In this document: positions 1 through 11,300 of the stretch, piece after piece | Position numbering within the stretch: the first letter of the stretch is position 1 | Layout: every line of letters starts with the position of its first letter | Assembly (NCBI GenBank): GCA_014549065.1 | Contig: JACDOX010000564.1 | Location: forward strand, 2,880 to 66,879 | Source of the DNA: Cardinalis cardinalis | Taxonomy: Eukaryota; Chordata; Aves; Passeriformes; Cardinalidae | Reading direction: 5' to 3' | DNA: 64,000 nt | The notes under the pieces: model-generated | The model's database searches: none | What the model was told of the DNA's origin: nothing | What the model saw: only the letters and a program-made list of their open reading frames with translations | Position numbers and translations under genes: made by a program

Positions 1-848
1 AGGGGAACTCTCTAAAGGAATCACCTTATCGAAACACTAAAAGTTCAGTTAAAAGAAAGCCCTCTCCTGATTCTTCCTAAAAATGCGGGAGAAAAGCTAT
101 AGAAGATAAAAATTCAAAAAGAATGGGATAAAGGGATTGGTCTATTTCCATTAAAAGAGATTCCCATAGGAGGGGGCGGACCAGGGTTCGTAAATGCTCC
201 TTTGCCTTCGTCTGAGGTCTGAAATTTTANGAAATAAATAAAAGGGATATTTGGAGGATCCCANAGGCATAGCTGAACAATTAGACCACTTTTTAGNTCC
301 AAACATTTATACTTGAGAAGAGATGCGGTCTGTAATGAAAATAATATTTTCCTCAGGAAGAAAGGCAATTAATCAGAGCAGCTGAAATAAAAGCTTAGGG
401 AAAAAGAGAATCTGTGGGGACCCCCAGAGAGGACAAAATGCCAACTGTACCTCCTGAGTGGGGTAAAAATAATGAGGAGGGGAGTAACACATGAATAATT
501 ATCGTAATTACATAATCAAAGGAAACCCTCTCCCTTTACTCCCAGAGAGCCTGCCCCACTACAGACCTCTCCGCTAAGCTGACATCAAANTGCCTCCAGT
601 CATAGTAAAGGTTTTTCCCCTTCTCCCAAACACTGGCCCCAACACTTAGCTTTTGGAAGAGGAGCGGACAAAATCCACCCTCGGTCGGACGTGGANGTTG
701 AGATGTCCTCCGCGTGTGCTTCGGTGCTGCNGTTNCCAAGCTTTGGCTACAAGCCTCCTCAGGGTACCTAAGACAAAACAGAAAACGTGACTACTGCCCT
801 CAAAAACAGTAATCCCCGGGACTCCTCCGCACCACTGGCCCAGCTCAC
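1..848. other. Left-edge sequence, no identified gene
   Basis: Minus-strand open frames at 114-368 and 536-739 contain Ns and match nothing I recognise. The second has an acceptor-like tract ahead of it (near 728-735) but no matching donor was found. This may continue the unidentified gene suggested by the short candidate exons to the right. Confidence 0.3.
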
Positions 849-889
849 CTCAAATCTTGATTTGACTCCAGAGGNTGCCCAGAAGACAC
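849..889 (-). other. Candidate short exon (41 nt) of unidentified gene
   Basis: On the minus strand the segment is bounded by CTTTTTGCAG and GTGAGC. Its 3' half resembles the 42-nt candidate at 2907-2948. One N is inside. Product unknown; expression is not shown by sequence alone. Confidence 0.3.
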
Positions 890-970
890 CTGCAAAAAGA
901 AAAGGTACACATTTAGCACGCTGCTGCAGAACGCTCACCTATGAGTCAGCCTGCCTAAACACCGACTCAC

Positions 971-1014
971 CTGCCNTNCTCTGTTCCTTGGCATGCCTAG
1001 GGCAGNGACAGCAC
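971..1014 (-). other. Candidate short exon (44 nt) of unidentified gene
   Basis: Bounded on the minus strand by a TTGCAG acceptor and a GTGAGT donor. Several Ns fall in or near it, so the frame cannot be tested. Confidence 0.25.
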
Positions 1015-1254
1015 CTGCAANGANACAAAGCAGAAAAGCATGCTGANATACNGTGAAAACACAACCTNCCTAANCTGACAAGTATGCCACACCNATACCT
1101 TAAACTTGCACCCACCTGGCATGGGCATGCTCAGCCAGGACAGATTGCAAGTGGACCACCTAAAAAAAAAAAAACAAGAGGAGATGCTCAGAGCTGCACC
1201 AGAAACTGAGACTTCAGCAATAACAACTGCTTCTGTACGCTACTCAATGCTCAC

Positions 1255-1296
1255 CTTGCCCACTAGGCCTTGACTGCTGCTCTTGGCCTTGACTTC
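1255..1296 (-). other. Candidate short exon (42 nt), copy A
   Basis: Acceptor CTTTTTAG and donor GTGAGC on the minus strand. Reads EVKAKSSSQGLVGK in frame 0. The matching segment in copy B (2907-2948) has the same length and keeps both splice sites. Confidence 0.35.
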
Positions 1297-1394
1297 CTAA
1301 AAAGAGAGACAAAGAACACTGCTGTAACAGCCACCATTTATGCTTCCTCTACTGAGACAAAGAGTGACTGACCTGCTCGGGGGAATACCCTCAC

Positions 1395-1435
1395 CCGGAA
1401 TGGGGTGCTCTGCCCTGGATTTTATGCTTCTGCAC
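1395..1435 (-). other. Candidate short exon (41 nt), copy A
   Basis: Acceptor TTTCTTTCAG and donor GTGAGG on the minus strand. Length and both splice sites are kept in copy B (3048-3088). Frame 0 reads VQKHKIQGRAPHS. Surrounding intron-like sequence is conserved about as well as the segment, so selection is not shown. Confidence 0.35.
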
Positions 1436-2504
1436 CTGAAAGAAAGCAAGGACAAAAGTTAAAGGGCTGCAGGATAACTGAAGAGCTCCAGATATCCTGT
1501 GTCCATCTACAAATCCCATCTAGAGGCCAACTACACCCCACATTACAAATTCCAAGTCCCCAGGACTTCTCCTACTGAGCCAGGCTNTGCGGCAGGGCAG
1601 AGCAGCTCCAGAACAAATGTGCGCTGATACCCATGACACAGGACAGGATGTGACAGACAATGGGGATGCAACAGGAACAGAAATCTCTTGGCAAGGAAAA
1701 TGGCTGCAAGGACAGAGAATGCAAAAGGAGACGACTGAGGTAAGACCGATGGTGAGCTGATGAGGCTCAGAGAACCTTGGAGGAAGAAGATGCTAACTGG
1801 ATGATTTATTCCAAGAACTGCAAAGATGGATGCCCNAGAATCCTACGGTCAGAANCCTCTACCTGCCCTCACATTCTTTCAAGTCCTANTCCNCCNTNAT
1901 GGATCCTGGCGGGGCATAGCTGTCCATANANCTCAGAACAAGACCTNAAAAGACATCTGACTNGATGCTTCTAAANAGAGANGAGAGTCTGATGCCTGTN
2001 TGAGCTCCNGAGTCNAANGTTCNANGGCNTGGGTGCCNGGCCAAGGAACACAGAGATCACAGATGCTAACAATGATGCCAGGGTTTCTGATAGGCCCCTC
2101 AAAGGCCTAAGACATGAGATGCCCAAACAACATAGAACGCACGACAGACAAGGGACAATACATGCGGGAACTGCTCTGCCCTGCGCACCTCAGCACTGTG
2201 ATCAAAATTGAGACTTTCCCTTTATGCGGCCTAAGGGGCCACTTCTTGGACATTCCCATCTCCAAAGCGGGCTCAAAAACCCCTCCCAGCTCCCAACCCA
2301 GCACCCCACTTTCATCCCCTCTGGGGGTCGTAGCCCTCGACTTATCTCTCAGACATTTGGGGACACCAGTCCNTGTCAGGTGCGAAAGAAGGCGGCCTTG
2401 CCATCTGGGAAGTTGTCTCTTAGTCAGCTACATTAAAGAAAACCAAACATCAATGCATGATCTTTGAAGCACATCGGCCAAAACCCAACAATTCTGCTAC
2501 TCAC

Positions 2505-2561
2505 CATTCTCCTAGGAATGTCCAGCTCCCCAGCGGCAGACACCGTTGTTGCAGGGTATGC
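2505..2561 (-). other. Candidate short exon (57 nt), copy A
   Basis: Acceptor CTTAACCCAG and donor GTGAGT on the minus strand; 19 open codons beginning AYPATTVSAAGELD. In copy B the corresponding donor reads GATAAG, not GT, so that copy would be inactive here. Confidence 0.3.
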
Positions 2562-2906
2562 CTGGGTTAAGAGAAGACAACGTGATGTGGCATTGCTGAA
2601 ACCTGAGTGGACCCTTGCCCCTCCTCCCTACTTCCCCGACTCACCNCATCTCCTCAGCTGTTGCCAAAGGCTACCTGGGTGACACCTTTAAATAGAAAAG
2701 GCAGAGGCTTCATCACCGAGTCATGTAATACTTCCACAGGGCTCACAAGAACAGCAAACCCAGTCCATCAGCCAGTGTGTGACAGGGGCTAGGCATACTC
2801 CGAATGGATCGCCTAAAGCACACAAATGAGATTGGATGTTTACAGTTGCACCAGAAATTGAGACCTCAGCAATAACACATGCTTCTGTCCACAGCTCACT
2901 GCTCAC

Positions 2907-2948
2907 CTTGCTCTCTTCAATTTGACTGCTGATATCNGGCTTTGCTTC
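2907..2948 (-). other. Candidate short exon (42 nt), copy B
   Basis: Acceptor TTATTTTTAG and donor GTGAGC on the minus strand. Reads EAKPDISSQIEESK in frame 0 (one N at a degenerate third position), similar to the copy A segment at 1255-1296. Confidence 0.35.
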
Positions 2949-3047
2949 CTAAAAATAAAGAAAAAGAACAGTGCTGTAACAGAGTAACGCTTTACACTCC
3001 CCTGCAAAAACAAACAGAGACTGATCTGCTCGGGGGAACCCCCTCAC

Positions 3048-3088
3048 CCGGGATGGGGAGCTGTGCCATGGATTTTATCTGTCTGCAT
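3048..3088 (-). other. Candidate short exon (41 nt), copy B
   Basis: Acceptor CTTTCTTTCAG and donor GTGAGG on the minus strand; same length as the copy A segment at 1395-1435. Frame 0 reads MQTDKIHGTAPHP. Confidence 0.35.
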
Positions 3089-4026
3089 CTGAAAGAAAGT
3101 TAGGACAAAAGTCAAAGGGCTGCAGGATAACTTCACAGCTCCAAACATCTTGTGTTCATCTAGGAATACCATCTAGAGTCCAGTTACACCCCACGTTACA
3201 AATTTCAATTCCCCGGGACTTGTCCTATTGCACCAGGCTATACAGCAGGGCAGAGCATCTCCAGCACAAATATGTGCAGACACCCGTGACACAGAACACG
3301 ACAAACAAGGGCACGCTAAACACAACACGTTATGCTACAAACAGTGTGCCACAAGGATTAGTAAAATTTCCTGGCAAAAACCAAGAGGATGCCAGGAGAG
3401 ATGACCAATGCTAAGGCGACAGTGGATGGAGGAGGTTCCTCTAAGAAGCAGAAGAAAAGACTGGAGTGACCAATTATAAGAACTGTTGGTCATGATGATC
3501 AAGATGGCTGTGAGACAATGCTACGTTTAGAATGTTCTCCATATCATACAATCTTATAAGCCCCAGGACGTTACAACTCATGGCTGGAAAGGATGGATGG
3601 TGATACAGCCAGGAACAAGGCCACAGAAGACATCCAACTCGATGCCCCTGAGATGTGACTCAGAGCNCACCAGTAAAAGAACAAATGATATTGGCATCAT
3701 GCCGAGAAGTGTGAGTGTTCGAGACCCTAGAGATTACGGCTTGTGGTAAGGCCCTTGAGGGGAAAAGGCAGAGATATCTGACCCACGGGACCCCAAAGAC
3801 ACACTCAGTAACACAGTACACTGGACAACACAACATAGACCGGAACTGTTCTGCACTGCACAACCCTACAGCTGCAATCAAAAACAGAGCCTCTCCCTTT
3901 AGCTGTCCTGAGAGGATAGCTTAGAGGACATCCCTCTACCCTCTGCTAATGTTTAAATCTGTCCCAGGAATTTCCAACCTTCTACTCTCCTATCATCCCA
4001 TCTCTGGGCCATGGCCCCCGACTTAC

Positions 4027-4062
4027 CTTTTGGATGACCGGTGATGTGAATCCCCATTGGAC
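4027..4062 (-). other. Candidate short exon (36 nt), copy B
   Basis: Acceptor CTCATTTCAG and donor GTAAGT on the minus strand; 12 open codons reading VQWGFTSPVIQK. The copy A counterpart near 2346-2375 has a broken donor (GATAAG) and an N at its acceptor. Confidence 0.35.
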
Positions 4063-4929
4063 CTGAAATGAGTCTGCCTCAGAAGGCGCTGTGATCACCT
4101 GTTAGCCTCTTAGTCAGCTACAATAAAGAACATCAAAATCAATGTACAAGTTTAGTGTTATGCAGGCCAAATCCCATNAAGTCAGCTACTTATCCTCTCC
4201 TAAGTGTGCCTGGATCCTCAAGTGTCCAGCTTAATTCTGAGTCCAAGGCTATGGCTGTTATTGTGAGTGGCACCTGGCTTAGAGAGAGGCAAAGTTACAT
4301 GACATTTCTGTGAATGCAGTGGATGAGCCCCTGTGCTGTAAGACATGTGAATACCTCTGTTATGCTTGTGAAAAGATGCAGAACTCAAATCAACACTATT
4401 TCTCACCCTGCTGCCTTCAAAACCCCTCACAATATCTCTTAACCAGGTACCCTGCTCACCCCCTCCTTCTCCTACTCATAATCCTCAACTCATCTGAAGC
4501 CTCAGTCTCAAACATCATCTTTGACACAGGGTGGATCTCTTTTGTGACACGATGAATCTGCTGAAAAACTCTGAAGTGTTGTACTTGACACAACCTGGAT
4601 TTTCAGGAAGTTGCATACCTCCTAAAAAAACCCCAACCAAACAAGAACAAAACCAGAAATTACAAAAGCACCTTAACGCCCCTGAACACACAACCCTAAA
4701 TCATGAACTTAAGTACTCCCTGTTTTCAGTGCTTTACAGTGTTTTCCAAACCTCTGTTGCTTTAGATACCCAAAAGCACCTGCTCAAAACAAGCTGAGAT
4801 AAGCTGAAAGATCTTCTGCACTAAAATGAGAGGAGAGCTCTTATCCCAGCTGATCCCAGAGAGGGAAGGAAGCCCCTTAGCAAAGGCTGGGGTTAATATA
4901 CCCCTGACTGTACCCGCCTCTCATTCCTA

Positions 4930-5110
4930 CGATGCTCAGGAAAAGGGAGGGGGCAAATCCCACCAAGTATAAAAGCTCTCAGAGGCATGGTGGCTGTTTG
5001 GCTCCTCTGACTTAAATTCAAGGGAATAAAGGGCTCAATATTGAAGAAAATTCTTCAGCAAGATTACAGCATATTTTTTTTGGTGCAACAGCTTTGAGCA
5101 AAAGGGCACA
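4930..5110 (+). mobile_element. Possible LTR remnant (TATA box plus early AATAAA)
   Basis: TATAAAA at 4968-4974 is followed only about 55 bases later by AATAAA at 5025-5030, the compact promoter plus polyadenylation layout of a retroviral LTR U3-R region. No flanking gag, pol or env was identified and LTR boundaries were not found. It could instead be a cellular promoter-like sequence. Confidence 0.3.
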
Positions 5111-5379
5111 AAACTAGTAAGAAATAAAAATTTTTGTTTAGGCAGTATAGCTAGATAAGATGGATTATTTATTGTTGACTTAAATTATTATTCCTTAGTG
5201 ATTACTAAGTAGTGCTCCACATGTGACTAAGCAGGGTGGAGAAGAATAGTAATGATATGAATGGTGTAAGTCTCATTAGGGCCTCGAATTAGGGCTATCT
5301 ACATTATAAATGAAAATAAGCGTTCTTTTGGTTTTGGGAATCCTGCCCATATAAGAGATCTGAAAAATTGTACTTTGCA

Positions 5380-5765
5380 GTTTTATCTTTTGAAACGGGG
5401 TAATTGTGATATTTTGGAAATTGATATTCTGGTATTTTGAAATGGAATTATTTTTGAATTTTAGAACTTGGTATTCTGGTATTTTGATACGGGGTTATTT
5501 TGGTATATCTGAACTTGTTATTCTGGTATTTTGAAACTAGATTACTTTGGTATTTTGGAACTTGGGTTAGGTTAAAGTTCTGGTATTGTAAATCTGAGAG
5601 TTGGTTTGGTACCTTGAAATTTGGTTTCCTATTATTTTGAAACTAGGTTGTTCTGGTATTTTGAAATGCAGTTTTTTTATAGGCTGGTTTGTTCGGTATT
5701 TTTGTAGGCCAAGTTTTTAGTATTTTTTTTTGGCTGGGAGTTTGGTATTTTTGCAGGCTGGGCTT
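5380..5765 (+). repeat. Degenerate T/G-rich tandem array
   Basis: The phrase GGTATTTTGAAA and near variants recur about every 25-35 bases, often preceded by TTCTG or TTATT. Unit length is irregular and copies are diverged. No coding frame is maintained. This is a minisatellite-like array next to the possible LTR remnant. Confidence 0.7.
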
Positions 5766-5840
5766 TTAACATTGTTGTAACCTGTGGGTTTGTTATTTGA
5801 TAACCTGTGATTGGCAGGGGTTTGATGCACCCAAGTTGAG

Positions 5841-7339
5841 TGTCCTGGTTTCATTTAACTTCTTCCACTACAATTAACCTGGCAGAGGAACTATTAAATT
5901 GCAGGATATACTATGCGACGCTTCCTGAAATAGATAAAAAATTCCAGCTACAGCAAAGTCCACCACCACATTTAGAAACCCTTCAGAAAAAATGTTGGAA
6001 AAGCAAAGCTGATGTCTGGTGACCTGGAGCTCCAGAGGANTGAGGGAAACATGGGGAACGAGCAGACAGTGAACAGCTTCCACTGCTTTTCCTTCCAACT
6101 GCTACTGCAAGTGTAGCTTCCCTGCAATTTCCTGTCCAGCGTGTCTCTTCCAAGCTCAACAGACGAACAATCGAGTACTCCAGGACTGGAGAGAGGGTCT
6201 CTTCTGCTACTTGGCTACAGCTCCAAGAGGAATCTGTAACATGCTGACGTTTAGACTAAAGGACTAGAAGCTGTGTCTTCATGACTGAAGAGAAAGAAAT
6301 GCAATGGGAATCAATCAAAGGAACTTCCCATCTCCCACAGCCCCAGCAACCTCTGCTTGGCTCTACTGACAGAGGTGGGATGGCGAGCTGCTCTGAACAA
6401 CAGAGGCAGCTTCACTCAGCAGAGGGAGCTGTACGCCTGAGATTTTTTTGCTTGTATGTTTTAAAAGGCTATTTAGCGGTTTAATGGGATGTTTCATTGA
6501 ATCATGACCCATANAATCACATTACAGCACACCTGTGAGTGCTTGCGACTATTCAAAAATGCAAATAGCAGAGGGAAACTCAAGGTGACCCTCTCTTTCT
6601 GTCAGGATGCAACTGTGCACTTTTCCTGCCTTTCCTGCTGTGCCACAGAGGGCTTCGTGTTACACCTAGCACGAGGGCCACTGGAGCAGCCTTGGGTCCC
6701 GCAGTGACGCTGTCTGCTCCACGTCTCCCCGAGAAGCTGGCCTCAGCAGGGCAGCAAAAGACCTTTCTGCGGGAGCTTTGCAGAAGCAGGGCAGAGAAGA
6801 CTGTGTCCCAGTGGTCTCCGCCCATGACAACAGCACCTCGACAAGAGCAGACTTGAGGACCCTGGCTTCTTTGACATCTCATCCAAGTTTTCACTCACTA
6901 TTTTCAAGGACTCTCAAATGCCCAAATCATACCACAGAAAATTGATAAACAGTGAGGAATAAATACAAACAGGAGCATCCTAAGGCAGCACTTGACCCTG
7001 GCTTCTGCCATTCCAAACTCCTGTCAGAGGCATCAAAAGGAATTTGAGCTGACCACACAGNATCTTCCCTGCTCCAGCCCATCGTGTGCAGCACGGCCAG
7101 GTATGGCAGAGTCACAAACAAATGCAATCTCGATTCCTCCCAAAACATAAGGCCAACCCGACACAGGATTTCTGTGAGACCAGGAGTTTGTGTGCACAGA
7201 TGAATCTGGGGCAGTGGTTGTAACTGCATCTCATTTGGCTGCACTGCCCTCATCCAGAGGGCAGGCTGCTACGAGCCTCAGCCGACAGTACCTTGCCGCA
7301 CGTATCAGGCTTGATCTGGCGCAGGACTGGGAGATCTCC
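5841..7339. other. Intergenic sequence downstream of MMP17
   Basis: No gene is recognised. TGTCCTGGTTTC at 5841-5852 resembles the start of common songbird ERV LTRs but is too short to assign. A short AATCA-rich piece near 6498-6520 may be CR1 tail. Open frames are short and unsupported. Confidence 0.4.
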
Positions 7340-7978
7340 ATGAAGGTGGCCAAGATTTATTAGAGAAATTGTTCAATTACAATGACTCGTATACAAAGAT
7401 AAGCTGCAGCGCCTTCTGAAAGGCAAAGGTGTTTCTGACCCATAGAAACTGATACAGGTTACCCAGACACCAGTGACTACAGTGGGCTTGACAGTAAATA
7501 ATGATCACCTTGCAGTTAATCTCAGTGGAGTCACAGTTTCTTCTACCTAGTACATCCAATGGGATGTGTACATTGTCTCAGCACACAACTACTACCTCCT
7601 GCCGGCTGCCTTTCTGTCGCCATCTGTCTCAGCAGCGTCTCTTCTGTCCCCACTCCGTCCCGGGAGCTGTCCCCTCCCTTGTTTGCTGTGTTTAAACATC
7701 CAGAGCAACACATCTCTATGAAGCATTTCTAAATTCAACATAAGGCTGCTCTTATCTTTAACTGGATGGGGGAATAAGAAGATGCAGAACTCAACTCTGT
7801 TATTAGACCTTTAAACTAAAATTAAGAAGAAAGAAAATCCCAAAACAAAATCACTGTTCATTTCTCATGGAGAATTCAAACCCTTCACTGGCATGTTCTT
7901 AGGAATGGTTTTTCCTGCTTGCAACAGTTAGCAATCACGGAGCTGTATCCCGGAGCACCATGGTGTTGTCCTGCTGGG
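7340..7978 (-). other. MMP17: Likely MMP17 3' untranslated region
   Basis: This stretch follows the stop codon on the minus strand. The first canonical AATAAA reached is at 7356-7361 (complement), giving a 3' UTR of roughly 630 bases. No coding signal or splice-compatible exon is seen here. The exact end is inferred; an ATTAAA near 6479-6484 is a more distal alternative. Confidence 0.45.
7356..7361 (-). terminator. MMP17: Candidate MMP17 polyadenylation signal AATAAA
   Basis: This is the first AATAAA on the minus strand after the MMP17 stop. Cleavage would be expected about 10-30 bases further, near 7326-7346. No strong GT-rich downstream element is obvious, so confidence is moderate. Confidence 0.4.
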
Positions 7979-8304
7979 TCAGAGGGCCACACAGACCAGT
8001 GCTGCTGTCCACACAGCCAGCACGAGGCTGGCAGTCAGTCTCCAGATGGGGTGAGTGCGCAGGGATGGGGTGCCCGAGGTGCAGGAGCAGACCTCGTAAC
8101 GGTTCTTCGAGCGGCTCTCGTCGTGCTGTCCCGGCCGGGAGTGCGCCCCAGTCCGGCTACTCCCGGCTGCCTCGGGGGCGTCAGCCTGCATGTCACTGCA
8201 CACCAGCCAGTCCCTGGCGATGGACTGTGGGTACCCGGGCTGCACCTCCAGATCACTGTCCAGCACCTTCCAGTACTCCTTGCCCTTGAAGAAGTAACTT
8301 GCAC
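7979..8304 (-). CDS. MMP17: MMP17 exon 10: hemopexin blade IV, stem and GPI signal, stop
   Basis: This terminal coding exon has 108 residues and a TGA stop at 7979-7981. It begins GASYFFKGKEYWKVLDSDLE and reaches WLVC (C493), closing the hemopexin disulfide. A polar stem follows, with RPGQHDESRS and the motif YEVCSCTSG. Stem cysteines in mammalian MT4-MMP are linked to dimer formation. The last 19 residues or so (LTASLVLAVWTAALVCVAL) are hydrophobic with no basic cytoplasmic tail, the pattern of a GPI-attachment signal. The attachment residue is probably in the Ser/Gly-rich part after the CSC motif (inference). The acceptor is CTCTTTGCAG. Confidence 0.98.
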
Positions 8305-11300
8305 CTGCAAAGAGACCAAAACCCAAACACGAGGTGAGTGGCAGTGGATGGCNTCCCAGAGAAAGGTCAAAGGAGCACTTGGAGCAGCAGAGGAGCGTTC
8401 CCACCCCAGCTGAGGCCCGGGGAGCAGAGGCGCATGAGATATCACTGCTTGTTGTCAATATCCCCTCTCGCTGCAGGAGGGATGCACCAGAAGGGAAGGT
8501 AACTCTGTGCCCACGCAGGATCTCTCACCTCATCCAGGAGCCACCAGCAGGTGGAGGTGGATGGAGAGCTGTTGCCTCTTCTGTGCTGAGTCCTGGAGCA
8601 GCTATGCCTCCCAGTACTTGTACGTGTGTAGGGTCAAGGCCCTGTGAACCCACAGCTGGACACATCATGCACTACTCTCCTTCTTGTAATCAGGCATGGT
8701 AAAGCTGGAGACCCCACTATTCATTAATGACTTGAGGTGTGTGCTGCTGACCCTGGGCTCAGAAAAGTAACCTGAGCTTGACAGGGCCCTGGAAACCTTC
8801 TGCTTTCAGGTGCACGTTTTCCACTCTGCACTGGGAGGCTGTGAATTCTCTAAGCAGGCCCCATGCTCAGGAGGACTCCTACCTATGGGAATGTCACTCT
8901 CAATAGCTTTGGAAATTCAGCTCGAAAAGTCTCTGGAAGTAGCCTTCCTCTCTGCCTGGTTTAATGATTGCTACTACACTGTTAGGTCACCAGTAAATAA
9001 ACCCTGGAAGTACCACTTTGTTGTAAACGAATAGCTGATTGCGACAAAATTTTTGTGGTCTTTTCAGGGGAAAGACACCACTGAGAAATCTCATCAGAAA
9101 ATAAGTTGTAACTCTGGGAAAACATCTTTAAAAGTATTTTCTGTCTGCATCCTCATATATGCACCTAAAAATCCAATGACAACAAGACCAGCGAGGACCA
9201 AATCAGCCCATAATAGGATAAAAAGCACTGCAAAACAGTGACATCGCATGTCAACTGTGTTCTTTTAACGAAGTGAAACAATTATCCCCCCACCTTATTT
9301 TTGGTGCCTGTTTAAAATTACAAAGTCCTCTAGTGAGCAGTATGGGGAGCTCTGGCTGGAATCACACCTCTCTCTTCAGCTTCCAGTCACCAGGAACATC
9401 CCATCAGGGGCTCAGCGTTTGTGTTGGCAGGCAGGGTAGAAGGGGCTACAGCTCAATAGAGCACTGATTTTCTTTGCTGTGCTTTTNTAAACTGCCACAT
9501 GGACTCACCATCTGACCACCTCATGGCATCATCTAAAGGGTTGGGTATTCCCTGCCACGGGATGGCCTCTGAGGGATAGCCGGGATCCATCCTTCGCTCA
9601 TGGTCATCGTAGCACCAGTAGAGATTGTCCTTAAAGAAATAAGTCTTGTCATTGTGAGCCCAGGAAAAAGCAGCGTCGATTCCTCCCAGTGGCAGGCCAA
9701 AGTCCGAAATGGGCCGTGGGTACCCTTCTTCCACATTGTTATCTTTGAAGACCCAATATCTGTCTCCTGTGGAAAGGAAACAAGCGCAGAATAAAATCAC
9801 ATTCATTTCACAGCCTAAACCAGTATTTCCCCACAGATGAGCTGAGCTAATGTTTTGTTATCTACTGTGGTGACAAAGTCTCGGGGCTGAGGTCTGGGCA
9901 TTTAAGGATGGGAATAGGAAGGGGTCAGCCCATGGGGGAACCTCTGGCTTTGAATAGCTGCTTCTTTGTGTCAGGCTGTCCATGCACATAGCCCCACTTT
10001 ACTGCTGAAAGCATGACTGTCCCAGGATATGAACACACTGACAGCANCAGTAGAGCTGTCACTTTTGTGTACTTGATGGAGCCATTTGGTTTTCTGCCCC
10101 TTGGATTTCTGCCTGATATCCAAAGAAACAAAGCAGCTTTTGTGGGCAAACTGGGCACTTTCTGCAGACTATTTGGCTCCTGAGAAGCCAAGTGTGGTCC
10201 GCTTTGAAAGAGAAATCGCCACTTTCTAGGGCCAGATGGGCCAAGAGACCTGTGCGTTATGAGGATGCACAGGGACTGGATACATCCCATACAAGCAGCT
10301 CAGTGCTCTTCAAGGGTCTTACACAGCTGCCCCCTCGGCCTGACCTTGGGAAGGATAGAACAAGCAAATTAACCCAGATGTCTCAANTTCTTCATAGTTC
10401 TCTAACCACTGGAATAGTCTTCCTTCTTTTACAACACCTATTTAGGAACCTGCAGTGCCCTTTTGGGTATCGCATAGCCTATTTTAAGGATCAGAGTTTT
10501 TCCTCCCTTGGTTTTCTAGAATATCTGAAGGGGCCCTTAAATGCATGCCCATGTATCAGCAGCAGGACCTTAGAGGTCAAGGTAGTTTGTGTTCTTTGGT
10601 TTCAGTCCAGGGATTAATGAAATAGAGCTGGAGGGAGAGAATGAGTCATATTTTATAGCTGGAAAGAAAATTCTGAGTTTATGTTAGGAACTAGGTAGGA
10701 CTAACACACACAGAGAATGCATGTCTTGGAACAAGATGCCAGCTGTGGCACATCTGGAATTTCAGCCTCCTTAGCAGCTGAGAGGAGCCCCTAGACCTGT
10801 GCTCTTGGTTGGTTGTCTGTTCATCCCCAGCAGAGAGAGAAGGAAGTAACTGAGGACCTCTGTGGTCTGCAGACCTGACTGGGAGGGTCTAGAGCCAGGT
10901 ATAAGGGGTGGCACACCCCTTAAGCTGGCCCCATTCCCTCTGGGAAAGCAGAGCAGGGCAGGCTGCCTGAGGCAGCTGGACACACATGGCAGAGCCTTCC
11001 ATTTGCTGTTCCATGAAGAGATGTGGGGCTCAGCATGGCTCTGCTCTCAGCTGCGGCAGTCCAGGAGGATNTCAGCTCTACTTGGAAAGGCCTTCTGCAA
11101 GCCTAGGGGCTTGTGTGGGACATGAGCCATCGCTCCGGCCTGGCTGGGGGAACTGAAAGCAAATTACTGCTTCCAGAAGCGCTTGGTTCAGCACTTCTGA
11201 ATCCGATAATTGCGCCATGTTTCAAGCAGAACGGTCGGGAGACAAAAAGTAGTTTCCAAACAGGAAGAACGGAGAGCCGGGATGTGTTTAGCACTTCAAG

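Larger units (their letters stand above)
1100..4500. repeat. Diverged tandem duplication, unit about 1.65-1.7 kb
   Basis: Copy A (about 1100-2800) and copy B (about 2760-4500) align in order over many landmarks. GCACCAGAAA..GAGA occurs at 1196 and 2848, CTGCTCGG at 1373 and 3026, GAACTG at 2168 and 3843, and TCTTAGTCAGCTA at 2418 and 4108. Offsets grow steadily from 1652 to 1690, so the copies differ by small indels. Upstream sequence near 840-900 resembles part of the unit and may be a third, older copy. No known transposon family is recognised. Confidence 0.75.

Noticed and set aside
8035..8445. 136-codon minus-strand frame overlapping MMP17 exon 10
   Set aside because: Shadow of exon 10 in another frame; the exon's own frame carries the hemopexin and GPI features.
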